Shown: positions 40,989 to 50,241 of the stretch, one piece after another
Position numbering within the stretch: position 1 is the stretch's first letter
How the letters are laid out: every line of letters starts with the position of its first letter
Source of the DNA: Pseudomonadota bacterium
GTDB lineage: Bacteria; Pseudomonadota; Gammaproteobacteria; Burkholderiales; Burkholderiaceae_B
Reading direction: 5' to 3'
Assembly: GCA_023439305.1 (NCBI GenBank)
Contig: JAEXOO010000010.1
Location: forward strand, 36,897 to 100,896
DNA length: 64,000 nucleotides
The notes under the pieces: generated by a model
The model's input: the letters and a program-made list of their open reading frames with translations, nothing else
The model's database searches: none
Told to the model about the DNA's origin: nothing
Program-made: the position numbers and the translations under genes

Positions 40989-43061
40989 ATGCGATGGAAA
41001 GCAGCCGTCTGGGCAAGAGTGCTCCTTTGTCTGTCTCTGTTGGGCGGTTTGATGGCTTGTTCCGGCCATGTGGCATCACCTTCGGACAGCAGGCATTACG
41101 AGTTCGTGATGGAAAATGACACGCTGACCATGAGAGACGGCGTGCGCCTGGCGGTGACGTATTATCGGCCGGCAGTTCCAGCGTCCCAGGAGAAATTTCC
41201 CGTCATTCTGGAAATGCTGCCGTACCGCAAGGACGATTTCTTCGCGCTCGGCGATTATGAATATGGCGCTTATTTTGCCAAGCGCGGTTATGTGTTGGCC
41301 CGGGTGGATGTGCGCGGCACCGGAGGCAGCACTGGACCCATTCCGCCCAGCGAATACTCCGCTGCCGAGATTGCGGACGCCGAGGAGCTGGTCGGGCAGT
41401 TGTCTCAAAAAAGCTGGTCTAACGGCAAGGTGGGTATGTACGGGCTTTCCTGGAGCGCCTTCAACGCCTTGATGACCGCTCACCGCAAACCGCCCGCGCT
41501 CAAGGCCATTATTGCGGCGCATGGTTCGACCGACCTGTTTTACAACGACGTGCACTATATTGATGGCGCTCTGCATATCGATTCGTATGCGCATCAGATC
41601 GACACCGACAACTCGATGCCGCAAAGTCCGGAGTATCGGATTGACGAGGCCTATTTCCGTGACCGCTTTGATCGTGAACCGTGGATATTCACCTGGTTGC
41701 GTCAACAGCAGGACGGCGAGTTCTGGCGTAGGGAGTCTCTGACGTTCAAGGAGCCTCTGGAGATTCCGGCGTATCTGATTGGCGGCCTGCTGGACGGCTA
41801 TCGCGATTTTGCAATGGATATCAGCCGGACGTCCAAGGCCCCGGTGGTTGTGGAAATCGGGCCTTGGAACCATGCCTGGCCTGAATACGGCGCTCCTGGT
41901 CCCAATTATGAGTGGCGGGAAAAGGCCGTGCGCTGGTGGGACTACTGGCTCAAAGGCATCGACAATGGCGTGCTGGACGAGCCCCGCTGGACCGCCTTCA
42001 TGCGGACCGGACATGCACCGGCCACCGACCAGGCGGCCGTGCCCGGCTATTGGCGCTGCGAGCGGGAGTCGCCGCTGGAGGGTGCAACCATTCAGCGCCT
42101 GTATCCTGGAGCGGGGCAACAGTTGAGCGCGCTGCCGCCGGTGCAAGGCATGGCACAGGCGCTGCGCTATCGGGCGGGTGCCGGGCTGGCCGCGGGCGGC
42201 TGGTGGGGCGAGCAGACAGGCGACATGAAAGCGGACGACGCCCACAGCTTGGTGTACGACTCAGCCCCTTTGACCGATGCTATGGAGATCATGGGCCTGC
42301 CGCAGGTGCGCTTGCGTGTAGCGGCGGATGCGCCGTTTTATCAATGGACGGTACGCCTGGAGGATGTGGCGCCTGATGGCCAGGTGTCCCTGGTCAGCGG
42401 CGCAATCATCAATCCTTCCCAGCGCTTTTCCCGGTTGGAGCCGCAAGCCCTGGTACCTGGGGAGGAGGCCTTTTTGGCAACGTCCATCCATTTCACGACC
42501 TGGCGCTTCAAGCCGGGCCATCGCATCCGCCTGGCGGTGTCCAATGCGCAGTTTCCCATGATCTGGCCCAGCCCCACGCCCGGCGTGACCCGTCTTTTTC
42601 CTGGCGAGGATACCTGGGTGGGGCTGCCGGTGGTGCCTGTGCAGGAGCAGGGGTCACAAGCCTGCGTGCTGGCTGCGCCGCAGACCAGCGAGTCGGCGCC
42701 ATTTGGCCGTATCGTGGATAATAACGGTCCCGTTTTCGACAGCGTCCGTAATGAGCAGACCGGCGATTCGACTTTTACGACGGCGAGCGATATCGCCTGG
42801 ACCTTGCATGGCAATGACTATCGCTCCAGCGAAGCGTATCGATGGAACGTGAATGACGCCGCACCGGCCCAGGCCCGCTACCACGGTGAACGCCGCAATG
42901 TCTTTACTGTGGCGGGCCGGGAGATCGATCTTCGGACCGAGGTCCGGATCGAGTCGGATGCCTCGTATTTTCACGTCACGTTCACCAAGATCCTGCAGCA
43001 GGATGGGCACGTGATCCGGGAAAAGACATGGACGGATCGCATTGCCCGGGTGTTTCAGTAA
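40989..43061 (+). CDS. CocE/NonD-type alpha/beta hydrolase, lipoprotein
   Basis: A 690-residue hydrolase of the CocE/X-Pro dipeptidyl-peptidase (S15) class. The signal peptide ends at a lipobox-like LMAC (Cys24), so it is probably a membrane-anchored lipoprotein. The nucleophile is Ser154 in YGLSWSAF (usually GxSYxG), the acid lies in GGLLDGYRDF and the His in GPWNHAW. A C-terminal jelly-roll domain (about 430-570) matches the family, and about 100 extra residues follow it. A good AGGGGA precedes the ATG. The substrate, ester or peptide, is unknown. Confidence 0.85.
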   Translation: MRWKAAVWARVLLCLSLLGGLMACSGHVASPSDSRHYEFVMENDTLTMRDGVRLAVTYYRPAVPASQEKFPVILEMLPYRKDDFFALGDYEYGAYFAKRGYVLARVDVRGTGGSTGPIPPSEYSAAEIADAEELVGQLSQKSWSNGKVGMYGLSWSAFNALMTAHRKPPALKAIIAAHGSTDLFYNDVHYIDGALHIDSYAHQIDTDNSMPQSPEYRIDEAYFRDRFDREPWIFTWLRQQQDGEFWRRESLTFKEPLEIPAYLIGGLLDGYRDFAMDISRTSKAPVVVEIGPWNHAWPEYGAPGPNYEWREKAVRWWDYWLKGIDNGVLDEPRWTAFMRTGHAPATDQAAVPGYWRCERESPLEGATIQRLYPGAGQQLSALPPVQGMAQALRYRAGAGLAAGGWWGEQTGDMKADDAHSLVYDSAPLTDAMEIMGLPQVRLRVAADAPFYQWTVRLEDVAPDGQVSLVSGAIINPSQRFSRLEPQALVPGEEAFLATSIHFTTWRFKPGHRIRLAVSNAQFPMIWPSPTPGVTRLFPGEDTWVGLPVVPVQEQGSQACVLAAPQTSESAPFGRIVDNNGPVFDSVRNEQTGDSTFTTASDIAWTLHGNDYRSSEAYRWNVNDAAPAQARYHGERRNVFTVAGREIDLRTEVRIESDASYFHVTFTKILQQDGHVIREKTWTDRIARVFQ

Positions 43062-43079
43062 GGGAGTTGTACAGGCAAA

Positions 43080-43110
43080 AAAAAAGCCGCTTCAGGGAAG
43101 CGGCTTTTTT
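43080..43110. terminator. bidirectional terminator, cocE-like / esterase
   Basis: A perfect 14-bp stem with AAGCCGCTTC core and its complement, 3-base loop, flanked by A and T runs. Confidence 0.85.
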
Positions 43111-43121
43111 GCGGCAGCGGC

Positions 43122-43790
43122 TTAGCGCAGCACGCTGCGCAAGAACTCGCCGATAGCGAGAATTTCGTCCGGGCAGACGGCATGCGGCATGGGGTAAGTG
43201 TGCCATTGCACTTTGTAGCCCAGCGACTGCAGCTGTTCGCGGCTGGCTTCGGCGCGGCTGATCTGCACCACCGGGTCCATGGTGCCGTGCGCCATGAAGA
43301 TGGGGGTGTCCTGGTTGGCGGGGTGACGCTCGGCGGCAAGCGAAGCGGCCAGCGGCAGGTAGCCGGACAGGCAGATCATGCCTGCCAGGCGCTCAGGCAG
43401 GCGCAAGCCGGTCTGCAGCGTCATGGCGCAGCCTTGCGAGAAGCCGGCCAGCACGATGCGTTCGGTGGGAATGCCGCGCGCGTTCTCACGGGCGATCAGG
43501 TTCTGGATCTCGGTCTGTGAATGGCGCAGGCCGCTTTCGTCTTCGCGGCGCACCAGATCGGCCACGTAAATGTCGTACCAGGAGCGCATGGCCATGCCGC
43601 CATTGATGGTGACCGGCTGCACTGGCGCATGGGGGAAAATGAAGCGGATCGGCGGAGCGGACTCCAAGCCCAGTTCCGGCACGATGGGCGCGAAATCGTG
43701 TCCGTCGGCTCCCAGGCCGTGCAGCCAGATGACAGCATGCTGCGGGTCGAGACCAGTCTCGATTTCGATGGAATCAAGCAGGGGGTTCAT
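43122..43790 (-). CDS. carboxylesterase / acyl-protein thioesterase-like hydrolase
   Basis: A 222-residue alpha/beta hydrolase of the phospholipase/carboxylesterase family. AVIWLHGLGADGHDF opens the fold, the nucleophile is in AGFSQGCAM near residue 118, and the acid and His are in HGTMDPVV and YPMPHAVCPDE. It probably hydrolyses short-chain esters or thioesters in the cytoplasm. Its ATG overlaps the darP/yjgA stop by 4 bases. Confidence 0.9.
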   Translation of the reverse strand: MNPLLDSIEIETGLDPQHAVIWLHGLGADGHDFAPIVPELGLESAPPIRFIFPHAPVQPVTINGGMAMRSWYDIYVADLVRREDESGLRHSQTEIQNLIARENARGIPTERIVLAGFSQGCAMTLQTGLRLPERLAGMICLSGYLPLAASLAAERHPANQDTPIFMAHGTMDPVVQISRAEASREQLQSLGYKVQWHTYPMPHAVCPDEILAIGEFLRSVLR

Positions 43791-44335
43791 GAGGACTCCG
43801 AAAGGTCAACCAGGGTCTTGATGTACTGGTACAGGGCGCGGTAGTGTTTGCGTTGCGGATCCTGGCCGGGCATCAGTGTCTCATTTTTTTGTGACTCTTT
43901 GCGGGCGGCGCGTATCAAGGTGCGCAATTGCTGGATATCGGCGCCGGAAAATTCGTTCATGAATTCGGTCAGCGCGTCGTCGTCGCGCAACAACAGGTCG
44001 CGCAAGGCCTCCAGGCGGTGCATGGCCTGGGTTTGTTCGCGCGAGCCGTTTTCCCAGATATCCAGCTGCTGCAGGATGGGTTCGGGATCCACCATGCGCA
44101 TAAGCTTGCCGACAAAGTGAATTTGCCGGCGACGGCCTTCTCGGGCTGTAATGCGCTTGGCATCCTTGATGGCAGCCAGCAGGCGCTCGTCCAGCTGGAG
44201 CTGCTTGAGCCTGTCGTCGGACAGCTCGATCAAGCGCTTGCCCAGGTCCAGCAGGGCGTGCATTTCACGTTTGACCTGCGATTTGCTGGGCCGGTCGTAT
44301 CCGTTTTCGTCGATTTCAGTGCGTGGGCGGGACAT
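43787..44335 (-). CDS. darP: ribosome biogenesis factor DarP (YjgA, DUF615)
   Basis: A 182-residue highly charged protein of the YjgA/DarP family, which assists late assembly of the 50S subunit. Conserved segments are RPSKSQVKREMHALLDLGKRL near the start, GRRRQIHFVGKLMR near residue 67 and QRKHYRALYQYIK near the end. It diverges from pmbA, a neighbourhood conserved in many proteobacteria. Confidence 0.93.
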   Translation of the reverse strand: MSRPRTEIDENGYDRPSKSQVKREMHALLDLGKRLIELSDDRLKQLQLDERLLAAIKDAKRITAREGRRRQIHFVGKLMRMVDPEPILQQLDIWENGSREQTQAMHRLEALRDLLLRDDDALTEFMNEFSGADIQQLRTLIRAARKESQKNETLMPGQDPQRKHYRALYQYIKTLVDLSESS

Positions 44336-44397
44336 AAAGAGTGAATAAGATTGTCGCCAATTGGCTATGATAACCGCCTAACCCTGAAAGAGTAGCA

Positions 44398-45765
44398 ATG
44401 AGTCAACGAACTATTTCTCAATTGGCTATCAGCGCCAACCAGTTCCAGTTCTGCGAACTGGTGGACGAAGCGCTGCGTCACGCCAAAAAACTGGGCGCCA
44501 GCGATGCAGCGGTGGACATTTCCGAGAACAAGGGGCTGGCTGTGTCCGTGCGCCAGCTTGAACTGGAGACCGTTGAGCAAACCCAGGATCGCTCTCTGGG
44601 CGTGACGGTGTTCGCCGGACAGCGCAGCGGCTCGGCTTCGACATCGGATTTTTCGCTCAAGGCGCTGCGGGAAACGGTGGAAGCGGCCTGGCATATCGCC
44701 CGCTATACCGCCGAGGATCCTTTTGCGGGCCTGCCGGAAAAAGACATGCTGGCCCTGCAGTACCCCGATCTGCAACTGCATCACCCCTGGCTGCTGGATG
44801 CGGACCAGGCCGCCCGCCTGGCCATTCGCGCCGAACAGGCTGCTCTGGATCTGAGTCCGCTGGTCAGCAATTCGGAAGGCGCTTCGGTGGACACGGTGGA
44901 AGGTCACTTTGTCATGGGTAACAGCCGTGGTTTCCTGGGCGGCTATCCGTACAGCCGGCATTCGATCAGCGTCAGCCCCATCGTGGGCAAGAGCGAGAGC
45001 ATGCACCGCGACTACTGGTACAGCACGTCGCGCGATCCCAACCGGCTCTCCAGCCCCGAGGCGGTGGGCCGCTATGCGGCCGAGCGCACGCTGTCGCGTC
45101 TGTCGGCGCGCCGCATTCCTACGGGCCGTTATCCGGTGCTGTTCGAAGCGCCGCTGGCCGTGGGGCTGCTGGGCTCTTTGGTCCAGGCGACCAGCGGCTC
45201 GGCCCTGTATCGCAAGAGCACTTTCCTGCTGGACTCCCTGGGCAAGTCCGTGTTGGCCAAGCATATCGATGTGGTTGAGCGCCCGCATCTTGCCGGGGCC
45301 ATGGGCAGCGCCCCCTTTGACGGCGAAGGCGTGCGCACGCAGGATCGCGACGTGGTGCGCGGGGGCGTGCTGAAAGGCTATTTCCTGTCGTCCTATGCCG
45401 GCCGCAAGCTGGGCATGCCGTCTACAGGCAATGCCGGCGGTTCACATAATCTGCTGCTGACTTCCCGTCAGACCCGTCCCGAAGACGATCTGGATGCCAT
45501 GTTGCGCAAGATGGGCCGAGGTCTGCTGGTCACCGAGCTGATCGGGCAAGGCATCAATTACCTGACCGGCGATTATTCGCGCGGAGCCTTCGGCTACTGG
45601 GTGGAAAACGGCCAGATCCAGCACGCTGTGGAAGAAATCACCATCGCAGGCAATCTGGCCGACATGTTCACGCAGATCGTGGCAGTGGGGTCCGACACCT
45701 TCGGGCGTGGCTCCAAGAGCACCGGATCCATTCTGATCGAACAGATGTCGGTGGCCGGATCTTGA
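44398..45765 (+). CDS. pmbA: metalloprotease PmbA/TldE
   Basis: A 455-residue PmbA (TldE), partner of TldD in a protease that matures microcins and clears unfolded peptides. Family features are visible: the N-terminal ADGxD-equivalent GASDAAVDISENKGLAVSVR, the GNAGGSHNL stretch near 343 and the C-terminal SDTFGRGSKSTGSILIEQ. PmbA lacks the zinc site carried by TldD. It diverges from darP over about 60 bases. Confidence 0.94.
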   Translation: MSQRTISQLAISANQFQFCELVDEALRHAKKLGASDAAVDISENKGLAVSVRQLELETVEQTQDRSLGVTVFAGQRSGSASTSDFSLKALRETVEAAWHIARYTAEDPFAGLPEKDMLALQYPDLQLHHPWLLDADQAARLAIRAEQAALDLSPLVSNSEGASVDTVEGHFVMGNSRGFLGGYPYSRHSISVSPIVGKSESMHRDYWYSTSRDPNRLSSPEAVGRYAAERTLSRLSARRIPTGRYPVLFEAPLAVGLLGSLVQATSGSALYRKSTFLLDSLGKSVLAKHIDVVERPHLAGAMGSAPFDGEGVRTQDRDVVRGGVLKGYFLSSYAGRKLGMPSTGNAGGSHNLLLTSRQTRPEDDLDAMLRKMGRGLLVTELIGQGINYLTGDYSRGAFGYWVENGQIQHAVEEITIAGNLADMFTQIVAVGSDTFGRGSKSTGSILIEQMSVAGS

Positions 45766-45918
45766 TCGGGGCTTAATTTCACAGGCGGGGCGTCGTTATG
45801 ACGGGCTGCGGGATAATCCCTGTCCGTCAGGCCCCCGCTGGCTTGTGCGCCAGTGTAATATCCTTAGCACAAAAAAATATTTCCCAATGATCGTCGAACG
45901 CCCACAAGGAGGTTTCTC

Positions 45919-47022
45919 ATGCAGCGTCGCTCGTTCCTGAAGAAGGCAGGCCTTGGCGCCGTGGCCGGCAGTGCCGCCATCGCCGCTCCTGCCATTGCTC
46001 AGAGCAATCCCAAAGTCAATTGGAAACTGACGTCCACGTACGGTCCGGCCACGCCGGCCCTGTTCTCCACCGCCCAGTCATTCTGCAAGATGATTGAAGA
46101 GGCGACGGACGGCAACTTCAGCATCCGCCTGTACCCTGCCGGCGAGATCGTTCCAGGCTTTGGCGTAATGGACGCCGTGAGCAACGGTACGGTGGAGTGC
46201 GGCCAGACCGCTTCTTACTACTACTACGGCAAAGATCCTTCTTTCAGCTTCGACACCGCCGTGCCTTTTGGCCTGAACGCCCGCCAGATGAACGCCTGGA
46301 TGCAGGAAGGCAACGGCACCAAGCTGCTGCGTGAGCTGTTCGCCACCCGCAATATCATCAACTTTGCTTTCGGCAACACCGGCACCCAGATGGGCGGCTG
46401 GTACCGTAAGGAAATCAATTCCCTGGAAGACCTCAAGGGTCTGAAGATGCGCACCGCCGGTTTTGCTGGCGAAGTGCTGGCCCGCATGGGTGTGGTGCCT
46501 CAGCAAGTGCCGCCCGGCGATATCTACCCCTCGCTCGAAAAGGGCACGCTGGACGCCGTTGAATTCGTCGGTCCCGTGGATGACGAAAAGCTGGGTTTCC
46601 AGAAAGTGGCCAAGTACTACTATTATCCCGGTTGGTGGGAAGGTTCGGCCCAGGTCTCGCTGTACGTGAACGATGCAGCCTTCAAGGCGCTGCCCAAGCA
46701 GTATCAGTCCCTGATCGAAACCGCCTCGCGCGCCGCCGGCGAGCGCATGATCGCTCAGTACGACGCCCAGAGCCCGGCGGCGCTGCGTCGCCTGATCGCC
46801 AGCGGCGCCGTGCTCAAGGCCTTCCCGCGCGACGTCATGGACGAGTCCTTCAAGACTTCCAATATCTTGTACAAGGAGTTCTGCGACAAGGACCCCATGT
46901 TCAAGAAGATCCACGACGACTACATGGGTTTCCGTGACGCCATCGTGCCGTGGTTCCGTGTCGCCGAAGGCTCCTACGACAACTACCTGGGCATCGCCCT
47001 GGCGAACCAGAAAAAGGGTTGA
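45919..47022 (+). CDS. TRAP transporter substrate-binding protein (DctP family)
   Basis: A 367-residue periplasmic binding protein. The signal MQRRSFLKKAGLGAVAGSAAIA is a clear twin-arginine signal. The family Arg and the QMGGWYRKEINSLEDLKGLKMR stretch near residue 155-178 are present, as is EFVGPVDDEKLGF. This type binds carboxylates or 2-oxo acids. No DctQ or DctM membrane genes are adjacent, so its permease must be elsewhere. A strong ribosome site AAGGAGG stands before the ATG. Confidence 0.9.
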   Translation: MQRRSFLKKAGLGAVAGSAAIAAPAIAQSNPKVNWKLTSTYGPATPALFSTAQSFCKMIEEATDGNFSIRLYPAGEIVPGFGVMDAVSNGTVECGQTASYYYYGKDPSFSFDTAVPFGLNARQMNAWMQEGNGTKLLRELFATRNIINFAFGNTGTQMGGWYRKEINSLEDLKGLKMRTAGFAGEVLARMGVVPQQVPPGDIYPSLEKGTLDAVEFVGPVDDEKLGFQKVAKYYYYPGWWEGSAQVSLYVNDAAFKALPKQYQSLIETASRAAGERMIAQYDAQSPAALRRLIASGAVLKAFPRDVMDESFKTSNILYKEFCDKDPMFKKIHDDYMGFRDAIVPWFRVAEGSYDNYLGIALANQKKG

Positions 47023-47061
47023 TTCCCGCGCGCCGCGACAGCGGCGCGGCCTTTCTGCTCG

Positions 47062-47097
47062 AAACCCTCGCCCCCTGCGGGAGCGGGGGTTTTTTGT
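47062..47097 (+). terminator. terminator after TRAP binding protein
   Basis: A GC-rich stem of about 12 bp with one mismatch (AACCCTCGCCCC with its partner at 47080-47092) followed by a run of T. Confidence 0.75.
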
Positions 47098-47156
47098 TGT
47101 CTGCGTGATTCAAACCGCCAGGTTTTCCAGAAAGCTCGTGTGTTATCCGATATTTA

Positions 47157-47263
47157 TGCTATTATGGCGAGCTATTTGGCGCAAAATGCACGGGCGGAAC
47201 ATAACGTCTTGGCAGGGCCGGGTAGGGTCGCCGGTACTGGGACAAGCCTTTATGGGCTTTTTT
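47157..47263 (+). promoter_or_regulatory. rplM leader: extended -10 and small attenuator-like hairpin
   Basis: The 233 bases between the terminator and rplM contain no gene. TGCTATTAT at 47157-47165 is an extended -10 candidate without a good -35. A short AAGCC / GGCTT hairpin followed by six T (47244-47263) lies about 70 bases before rplM and could be an attenuator or a chance structure. Confidence 0.35.
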
Positions 47264-47330
47264 CGGACAGGCGGCAGAATGGGGCGGCATGTTGCTTTGC
47301 CCTATGTATTTTTTATATTTAGGAACCATC

Positions 47331-47759
47331 ATGAAGACCTTCGTTGCCAAGCCGCATGAAGTCAAACGTGACTGGTTTGTGATCGACGCTAAAGGCAAAG
47401 TCCTTGGTCGTGTGGCCAGCGAAGTCGCACGCCGTCTGCGTGGCAAGCACAAACCCGAATACACCCCTCACGTTGATACGGGCGATTACATCATCATTAT
47501 CAATGCAGCAGACATTGCCGTGACCGGCAACAAAGCGCAAGATAAGAAGTACTATCGCCACTCGAACTACCCAGGCGGTATTTACGAAACCAATTTCCAA
47601 ACCATGCAAGAGCGCTTCCCCGGCCGTGCCATCGAAAAGGCCGTCAAGGGTATGCTGCCAAAAGGCCCTCTGGGCTACGCCATGGCCAAGAAACTGAAGG
47701 TTTACGCTGGTGCCGAGCATCCTCACACTGCTCAACAGCCTAAAACTCTGGATATCTAA
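47331..47759 (+). CDS. rplM: 50S ribosomal protein L13
   Basis: A 142-residue L13, an early-assembly protein of the large subunit. MKTFVAKPHEVKRDWFVIDA at the start, the LGRVASEVARRLRGKHK stretch and GMLPKGPLGYAMAKKLKVY are typical. The ATG at 47331 has AGGA upstream; an upstream in-frame start at 47289 is not conserved. rpsI follows after 9 bases. Confidence 0.98.
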   Translation: MKTFVAKPHEVKRDWFVIDAKGKVLGRVASEVARRLRGKHKPEYTPHVDTGDYIIIINAADIAVTGNKAQDKKYYRHSNYPGGIYETNFQTMQERFPGRAIEKAVKGMLPKGPLGYAMAKKLKVYAGAEHPHTAQQPKTLDI

Positions 47760-47768
47760 GGACAGGTC

Positions 47769-48161
47769 ATGATCGGTAACTGGAATTACGGTACGGGCCG
47801 TCGCAAGACTTCCGTCGCTCGTGTCTTCATCAAGAAGGGTTCGGGCCAAATCGTCGTCAACGGCAAGCCTGTTGACGAGTACTTCGCTCGCGAAACGGGT
47901 CGCATGATCGTGCGTCAGCCTCTGGTGCTGACCAATCATGTCGAATCGTTCGACATCAAGATCAACGTGCACGGCGGCGGCGAAAGCGGCCAGGCCGGTG
48001 CTGCCCGTCACGGCATCACCCGCGCTCTGATCGACTACGACGAGTCCCTGAAGTCGGCCCTGAAACAGGCTGGCCTGGTGACCCGCGACGCTCGCGAAGT
48101 CGAGCGCAAGAAAGTCGGTTTCCACAAAGCACGTCGTCGCAAACAGTTCAGCAAGCGTTAA
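47769..48161 (+). CDS. rpsI: 30S ribosomal protein S9
   Basis: A 130-residue S9 whose basic C-terminal tail (GFHKARRRKQFSKR) reaches the P site. GTGRRKTSVARVFIKKGSG near the start is the family signature. It pairs with rplM in the standard operon, closed by a UUCG-capped terminator. Confidence 0.98.
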   Translation: MIGNWNYGTGRRKTSVARVFIKKGSGQIVVNGKPVDEYFARETGRMIVRQPLVLTNHVESFDIKINVHGGGESGQAGAARHGITRALIDYDESLKSALKQAGLVTRDAREVERKKVGFHKARRRKQFSKR

Positions 48162-48188
48162 TTCGTTTCGCTGCCTTGTTTGGCGCAG

Positions 48189-48215
48189 AAAACCCCGGCT
48201 TCGGCCGGGGTTTTT
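48189..48215 (+). terminator. terminator after rpsI
   Basis: An 11-bp stem AAAACCCCGGC / GCCGGGGTTTT closed by a TTCG tetraloop and followed by T residues. Confidence 0.9.
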
Positions 48216-48321
48216 GTTTGCCGGCTACATTTGCCCATGCAAGTCACGCGCTTTCTGCCGACCTGGGCGACATCTGCGCTAACATAGAATTTTGGCTCTT
48301 ATTTCATCATCAGGAACGTTC

Positions 48322-49386
48322 ATGGCTTCACACAGCGATACCCGGATCAAGGTAGGGATTGTCGGCGGCACCGGTTATACGGGCGTCGAGCTGCTGCGAC
48401 TGCTGTCTCAGCACCCTAACGTCGAACTGGTCGCCATCACCTCCCGCAAAGAGGACGGCGTGCCAGTTTCGGACATGTATCCGAATCTGCGCGGCCATGT
48501 GGATCTGAAATTCTCCACACCTGAACAAGCCGGGCTGGAACAATGCGACGTCGTTTTCTTCGCCACGCCTCATGGAGTGGCCATGAGCCAGGTGGAGCGC
48601 CTTCTGGCTGCCGGCGTGCGTGTCATCGACCTGGCGGCGGACTTCCGCCTGCAAGATACCGATGTATTCCAGAAGTGGTACAAAATGGAGCATAGCTGCC
48701 CGGACGTGCTGAGCGCATCCGCGTACGGCCTGCCCGAGCTGTTGCGCGACAAGATCGCCCAGTCCAAAGTCATTGGCAATCCTGGCTGCTACCCCACCAC
48801 GGTGCTGCTGGGCCTGGCCCCCCTGATCGAAGGCGGTCGCAAGCTGGTCGACACCAGTCACTTGATCGCCGACTGCAAGTCGGGCGTGTCGGGTGCGGGC
48901 AAGGGGGCTTCCGTGCCCAATCTGTTTGCCGAGGCCAGCGACAACTTCAAGGCTTACGGGGTGTCGGGTCACCGCCATCATCCTGAAATCGTGGAGCAGT
49001 TGCAGCGCTTGGCGGGCGGCCCGGTGGGGCTGACCTTCGTGCCGCATCTGGTGCCCATGATCCGCGGCATGTTCTCCACTATCTACGCCCGTATTCTGCC
49101 TGAAGCGCTGGACACCGACTTCCAGGCCTTGTTCGAGCAGCGCTATGCCCAGGAACAGTTTGTGGACGTCCTGCCTGCGGGCGCCTTGCCGGAAACCCGT
49201 TCGGTGCGCGCGTCCAATCAGTTGCGCATTTCGGTGCAACGTCCCGGCAATGGCGATCAGCTCATCATCCTGGTCGTGCAGGACAACCTGGTCAAGGGCG
49301 CGTCCGGTCAGGCGGTGCAGAACATGAACATCTTGTTCGGTTTGCCCGAGCAGACCGGCCTGCGCCACGTCGCCATTCTGCCCTGA
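48322..49386 (+). CDS. argC: N-acetyl-gamma-glutamyl-phosphate reductase
   Basis: A 354-residue ArgC, the NADPH-dependent third step of arginine synthesis. KVGIVGGTGYTGVELLRLL near the start binds NADPH; the catalytic Cys is in VIGNPGCYPTT near residue 157; a catalytic His is in SGHRHHPEI. The ATG at 48322 has AGGA at good spacing and was chosen over an upstream in-frame start. Confidence 0.96.
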   Translation: MASHSDTRIKVGIVGGTGYTGVELLRLLSQHPNVELVAITSRKEDGVPVSDMYPNLRGHVDLKFSTPEQAGLEQCDVVFFATPHGVAMSQVERLLAAGVRVIDLAADFRLQDTDVFQKWYKMEHSCPDVLSASAYGLPELLRDKIAQSKVIGNPGCYPTTVLLGLAPLIEGGRKLVDTSHLIADCKSGVSGAGKGASVPNLFAEASDNFKAYGVSGHRHHPEIVEQLQRLAGGPVGLTFVPHLVPMIRGMFSTIYARILPEALDTDFQALFEQRYAQEQFVDVLPAGALPETRSVRASNQLRISVQRPGNGDQLIILVVQDNLVKGASGQAVQNMNILFGLPEQTGLRHVAILP

Positions 49387-49421
49387 TGGGAACTTGCCTG
49401 TGGTGAAGGTGTCAAACATCC

Positions 49422-50159
49422 ATGACTGAATCACCCGAATCGCTGCACAATTTAAGCGCCCGCTCCCGTTTTTCGGGTGCGGGCGGTGCCATTATATTGG
49501 CGCTGCTGGCCGGATTGTTGCTCGGTGCAGGCGGGTGGTGGGCCTATCAAGGCATCATCCAAAAGGACAATCGGGCGGATCGCATCGAGCTCGCCTTGCA
49601 GGAGTTGGGTCGCAGCCAGGAGTCCTTGCGCCAGATGCAGTCCGAATTCGAGATTCTGCGTGGGCAACTGGTACTGGAAGAAAGTACGCGCAAGGGCTTG
49701 GAAAAGTCCTTGCAGACGACGCAGGCGGACCTGGCCCACACTCGGGAGCAACTGGCTTTCTACGAGCAATTGCTGCCGCCGGGGCCCAGCGGCTCGATCA
49801 GCATACGTGCGCTGGACATCAGCCAACGGGGCGATTTGTTGGGCTACAAGGTGTTGCTGCAACGTAACGCCACGGAAGGGAAGGCTTTTTCCGGCCGCCT
49901 GCAATTTCAGGCCACTGGCCGCCAGGACGGAAAAAACGTTAAAATCGACTTATCGCCGACCGTGGGACCGGATCCTGCGGCCGCAGACGCCTCCGGCGAA
50001 CAGCCGGATCCCTTGGCTTTGAATTTCAACCAGTTTCAGCGCGCCATGGGTTGGCTGGCGCTTCCGGAAGGATTCCAGCCCACCTCCCTGACACTGAATA
50101 TCCTGGAAGGAAACACCATCCGAGTGTCCCGCCAGGCGGACATCGCCCAGCCCAACTGA
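49422..50159 (+). CDS. membrane-anchored coiled-coil protein (DUF6776-like)
   Basis: A 245-residue protein of unknown function. One membrane helix (about 21-45, GGAIILALLAGLLLGAGGWWAY), a heptad-rich coiled coil (about 55-115) with many Gln, Glu and Leu, then a C-terminal beta-rich domain. It resembles a conserved betaproteobacterial family found between argC and erpA. The order suggests an envelope role, but nothing more can be said. Confidence 0.75.
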   Translation: MTESPESLHNLSARSRFSGAGGAIILALLAGLLLGAGGWWAYQGIIQKDNRADRIELALQELGRSQESLRQMQSEFEILRGQLVLEESTRKGLEKSLQTTQADLAHTREQLAFYEQLLPPGPSGSISIRALDISQRGDLLGYKVLLQRNATEGKAFSGRLQFQATGRQDGKNVKIDLSPTVGPDPAAADASGEQPDPLALNFNQFQRAMGWLALPEGFQPTSLTLNILEGNTIRVSRQADIAQPN

Positions 50160-50241
50160 CAGCCTGAACCCCGGGCTGTATCAGCGCAGTGCGATCCACA
50201 CGATCATTACGCATGCCGGCGGGGGCCGGCAGGAGAACCAC

